In this document: piece after piece, positions 62,140 through 64,000 of the stretch | How positions within the stretch are numbered: position 1 is the first letter of the stretch | Layout of the letters: every line of letters begins with the position of its first letter | Source: Draconibacterium halophilum | Lineage (GTDB): Bacteria > Bacteroidota > Bacteroidia > Bacteroidales > Prolixibacteraceae | Reading direction: 5' to 3' | Length of the DNA stretch: 64,000 nucleotides | Assembly: GCF_010448835.1 (NCBI RefSeq) | Contig: NZ_CP048409.1 | Location: forward strand, 744,001 to 808,000 | Translations under genes and position numbers: made by a program | Notes under the pieces: model-generated | Database searches by the model: none | Told to the model about the DNA's origin: nothing | What the model saw: the letters and a program-made list of their open reading frames with translations, nothing else

Positions 62140-64000
62140 ATGGAAAACTTTTACCTGATTCTTGTAGTTGTACTTTTTGCTTTAGCTATTTCAGACCTGA
62201 TTGTAGGAGTTAGTAACGATGCTGTAAATTTTCTTAACTCAGCAGTCGGATCGAAAGCAGCCCCAAAATGGGTGATCTTTTTAATGGCAAGTTTAGGAGT
62301 ACTTATTGGAGCTACTTTTTCGAGTGGAATGATGGAAGTAGCACGAAAGGGAATATTTCATCCCGATATGTTTGTCTTTTCCGAAATCATGATCATTTTT
62401 CTGGCAGTAATGATAACCGACGTTATCCTGCTCGACATGTTTAACACCTTTGGGATGCCGACTTCAACTACAGTTTCGATTGTATTTGAATTGCTTGGAG
62501 CAGCCGTTGCTGTATCTATCGTGAAAATAAAAGCAGCGGGCGGATCTGTTGTAATGGAATTGTCGCAATACATTAACTCGAGTAAGGCACTTGCTATTAT
62601 TACCGGAATATTGCTCTCGGTGTTTATTGCTTTTACGGTTGGTGCCATTGTACAGTATTTAACACGCTTGTTGTTCACCTTTAAATATCGTGGGCCAATG
62701 AAATATTTTGGTTCGGCTTTTGGTGGTTTGGCCATTACCGTTATCACCTATTTTATTGTAATTAAAGGAATGAAAGGCTCAACTTTTGCAAGTATTGAGG
62801 TGGCAAGTGGCGAAACAGTTCAGGAATGGTTAATGCACCATACCGGATTAATGTTGATATACAGCTTCGGATTCTGGATCGTTTTTATTCAGTTACTAAA
62901 ATGGATTTTCAATATTAAGATATTAAAGGTTGTAGTACTGGCAGGAACATTTGCACTTGCAATGGCTTTTGCCGGGAACGACCTTGTAAACTTTATTGGC
63001 GTGCCGTTGGCTGGTTATAATTCGTTTCAGGCATGGGTTGCTCAAGGAGCTACCAACCCCGATACTTTTTCGATGGCCATGCTTGCCGGGAAAGTAGGAA
63101 CACCAACATTTATGCTGTTGATTGCCGGATTGGTAATGATTGTTACGCTGATCATGTCGAAAAAGGCAAAGTCGGTAATTGCAACTTCACTCGACCTGTC
63201 GAGACAAAAAGAAGGAGATGAACGTTTTGGGTCGTCGTTTGCCGCCCGTGTAATTGTTCGCGGAACCACAAAATTTAACAACCGGCTGTCGAAAGTATTG
63301 CCGGCTGCTGTAACTCAGGGAGTAAACTCACGTTTTGAGCCACATAGCTATGTTAGTGAAGAAGACCAGAACCCACCCTCTTTTGATAAGGTTCGGGCAT
63401 CGGTAAATTTGGTAGTTGCAAGTATTTTAATCGCCATTGGTACTTCGCTAAAATTACCATTATCTACCACATACGTAACATTTATGGTTGCTATGGGTAC
63501 TTCGTTATCTGATCGTGCGTGGGATCGCGAAAGTGCAGTTTATCGTATTTCCGGTGTATTTGCAGTAATTGGTGGCTGGTTTTTAACTGCGCTCATTGCT
63601 TTTTCCGTTTCGGGTCTTGTGGCACTGATAATTGCAGTTAGTGGCAAATTCATGATTTTTGTATTTGTTGTAATCGCTATTATTATGGTTATCCGCACGC
63701 ACACTATGATGAAAAAGCGCGATCAGCAAATTGCAGAAGAAGATGAAGATATTGAAGAAGCTGATGCACACGAACAGATACTGGCGAAAAGCTCGAAACA
63801 GATGATTAAAGCTGTTAAATCGAGTGACCAGATTATTACCGACGGTATTGATTGCTTTTTGGAGGAGGACAGAAACGGGTTGAGAAAAGTACAGGAGGCG
63901 AGTAAGAAGTTCTCGAAAAAGGCAAAACAAAACCGCGACAAGGTTTATTCAACGGTTACAAAATTTACTGATGGGACATTGGATACCAGTCATTTTTATG
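62140..64000 (+). CDS. PiT-family inorganic phosphate transporter with PhoU-like C-terminal part (3' end outside window)
   Basis: The frame is open from ATG at 62140 (MENFYLILVVVLFALAISDL) to the end of the window, at least 620 residues. Two PiT repeats are visible: GVSNDAVNFLNSAVGS near residue 23 and FAGNDLVNFIGVPLAGYNSF near 275, the family's signature that couples phosphate to H+ or Na+. About ten membrane segments follow this layout. The last 110 residues (DEDIEEADAHEQILAKSSKQ and on) are charged and helical like PhoU, a fusion seen in Bacteroidota PiT proteins. It is divergent from the histidine kinase. Confidence 0.93.
   Translation, partial: MENFYLILVVVLFALAISDLIVGVSNDAVNFLNSAVGSKAAPKWVIFLMASLGVLIGATFSSGMMEVARKGIFHPDMFVFSEIMIIFLAVMITDVILLDMFNTFGMPTSTTVSIVFELLGAAVAVSIVKIKAAGGSVVMELSQYINSSKALAIITGILLSVFIAFTVGAIVQYLTRLLFTFKYRGPMKYFGSAFGGLAITVITYFIVIKGMKGSTFASIEVASGETVQEWLMHHTGLMLIYSFGFWIVFIQLLKWIFNIKILKVVVLAGTFALAMAFAGNDLVNFIGVPLAGYNSFQAWVAQGATNPDTFSMAMLAGKVGTPTFMLLIAGLVMIVTLIMSKKAKSVIATSLDLSRQKEGDERFGSSFAARVIVRGTTKFNNRLSKVLPAAVTQGVNSRFEPHSYVSEEDQNPPSFDKVRASVNLVVASILIAIGTSLKLPLSTTYVTFMVAMGTSLSDRAWDRESAVYRISGVFAVIGGWFLTALIAFSVSGLVALIIAVSGKFMIFVFVVIAIIMVIRTHTMMKKRDQQIAEEDEDIEEADAHEQILAKSSKQMIKAVKSSDQIITDGIDCFLEEDRNGLRKVQEASKKFSKKAKQNRDKVYSTVTKFTDGTLDTSHFY

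Noticed and set aside
63583..63930. 115-residue open frame opposite the PiT gene
   Set aside because: It is antisense to a strong membrane-transporter frame, with composition expected for a shadow frame.

Overview
The window is chromosomal DNA from a member of the Bacteroidota, probably class Bacteroidia; a marine or anaerobe-related order such as Marinilabiliales is a guess. The evidence is TonB-dependent receptors with carboxypeptidase-regulatory-like domains, a GH97 enzyme, AsnS and RpoN of Bacteroidota type, promoter elements fitting the TAnnTTTG -7 consensus, and the lack of clear Shine-Dalgarno sequences. I found no tRNA, rRNA, CRISPR array, prophage or insertion sequence. The window starts inside an outer-membrane receptor gene and ends inside a phosphate transporter gene.

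Layout. 1-9 kb: a BlaI/M56 regulatory pair under tandem dyad operators, a GH97 glycosidase, a metallo-beta-lactamase-fold hydrolase, a rhodanese and a Crp/Fnr regulator. 9-13 kb: a Tat-exported Gfo/Idh/MocA oxidoreductase downstream of an unusual tetraheme cytochrome c fused to a formylglycine-generating-enzyme-like domain, interrupted by a frameshift. 13-18.4 kb: ComF, then a sulfur-handling cluster with a split YeeE/YedE transporter and four rhodanese-fold domains, two of which lack the catalytic cysteine. 18.5-34 kb: mostly housekeeping genes (truncated haemoglobin, sirtuin, DnaG, SRAP, a DigH-like glycosidase, TetR, RNase R) and an orphan small-RNA candidate near 28.2 kb. 34-40 kb: a His-rich secreted protein and two convergent paralogous TonB receptors with a CxxC in the plug. 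40-50 kb: radical SAM protein, PpsR-type regulator and a CzcCBA-type metal efflux operon whose pump gene is frameshifted. 50-56 kb: a putative secreted metalloprotease, a 21-bp-periodic repeat array, and an envelope-stress operon (DUF4405, ECF sigma, anti-sigma, two CpxP-like proteins, DUF2202 ferritin-like protein). 56-64 kb: asnS, rpoN, a PhoBR-like two-component system and a divergent PiT phosphate transporter.

How parts may fit together. Three regions share metal or redox themes: the CxxC receptors with the His-rich protein, the Czc-type pump, and the ECF operon with CpxP-like and ferritin-like proteins. A shared metal response is my inference and nothing in the sequence proves it. The most unexplained structures are the 21-bp array (51831-52103), the cytochrome/FGE fusion (11327-12861), the M56 protein with triplicated plug-like repeats and a TonB-like C-terminus (1813-4473), the cysteine-less rhodaneses beside a split sulfur transporter (16132-18355), and the orphan transcript (about 28141-28270). 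Both frameshifts are a single missing G in a short G run, so base-calling or assembly error has to be excluded before they are treated as biology.
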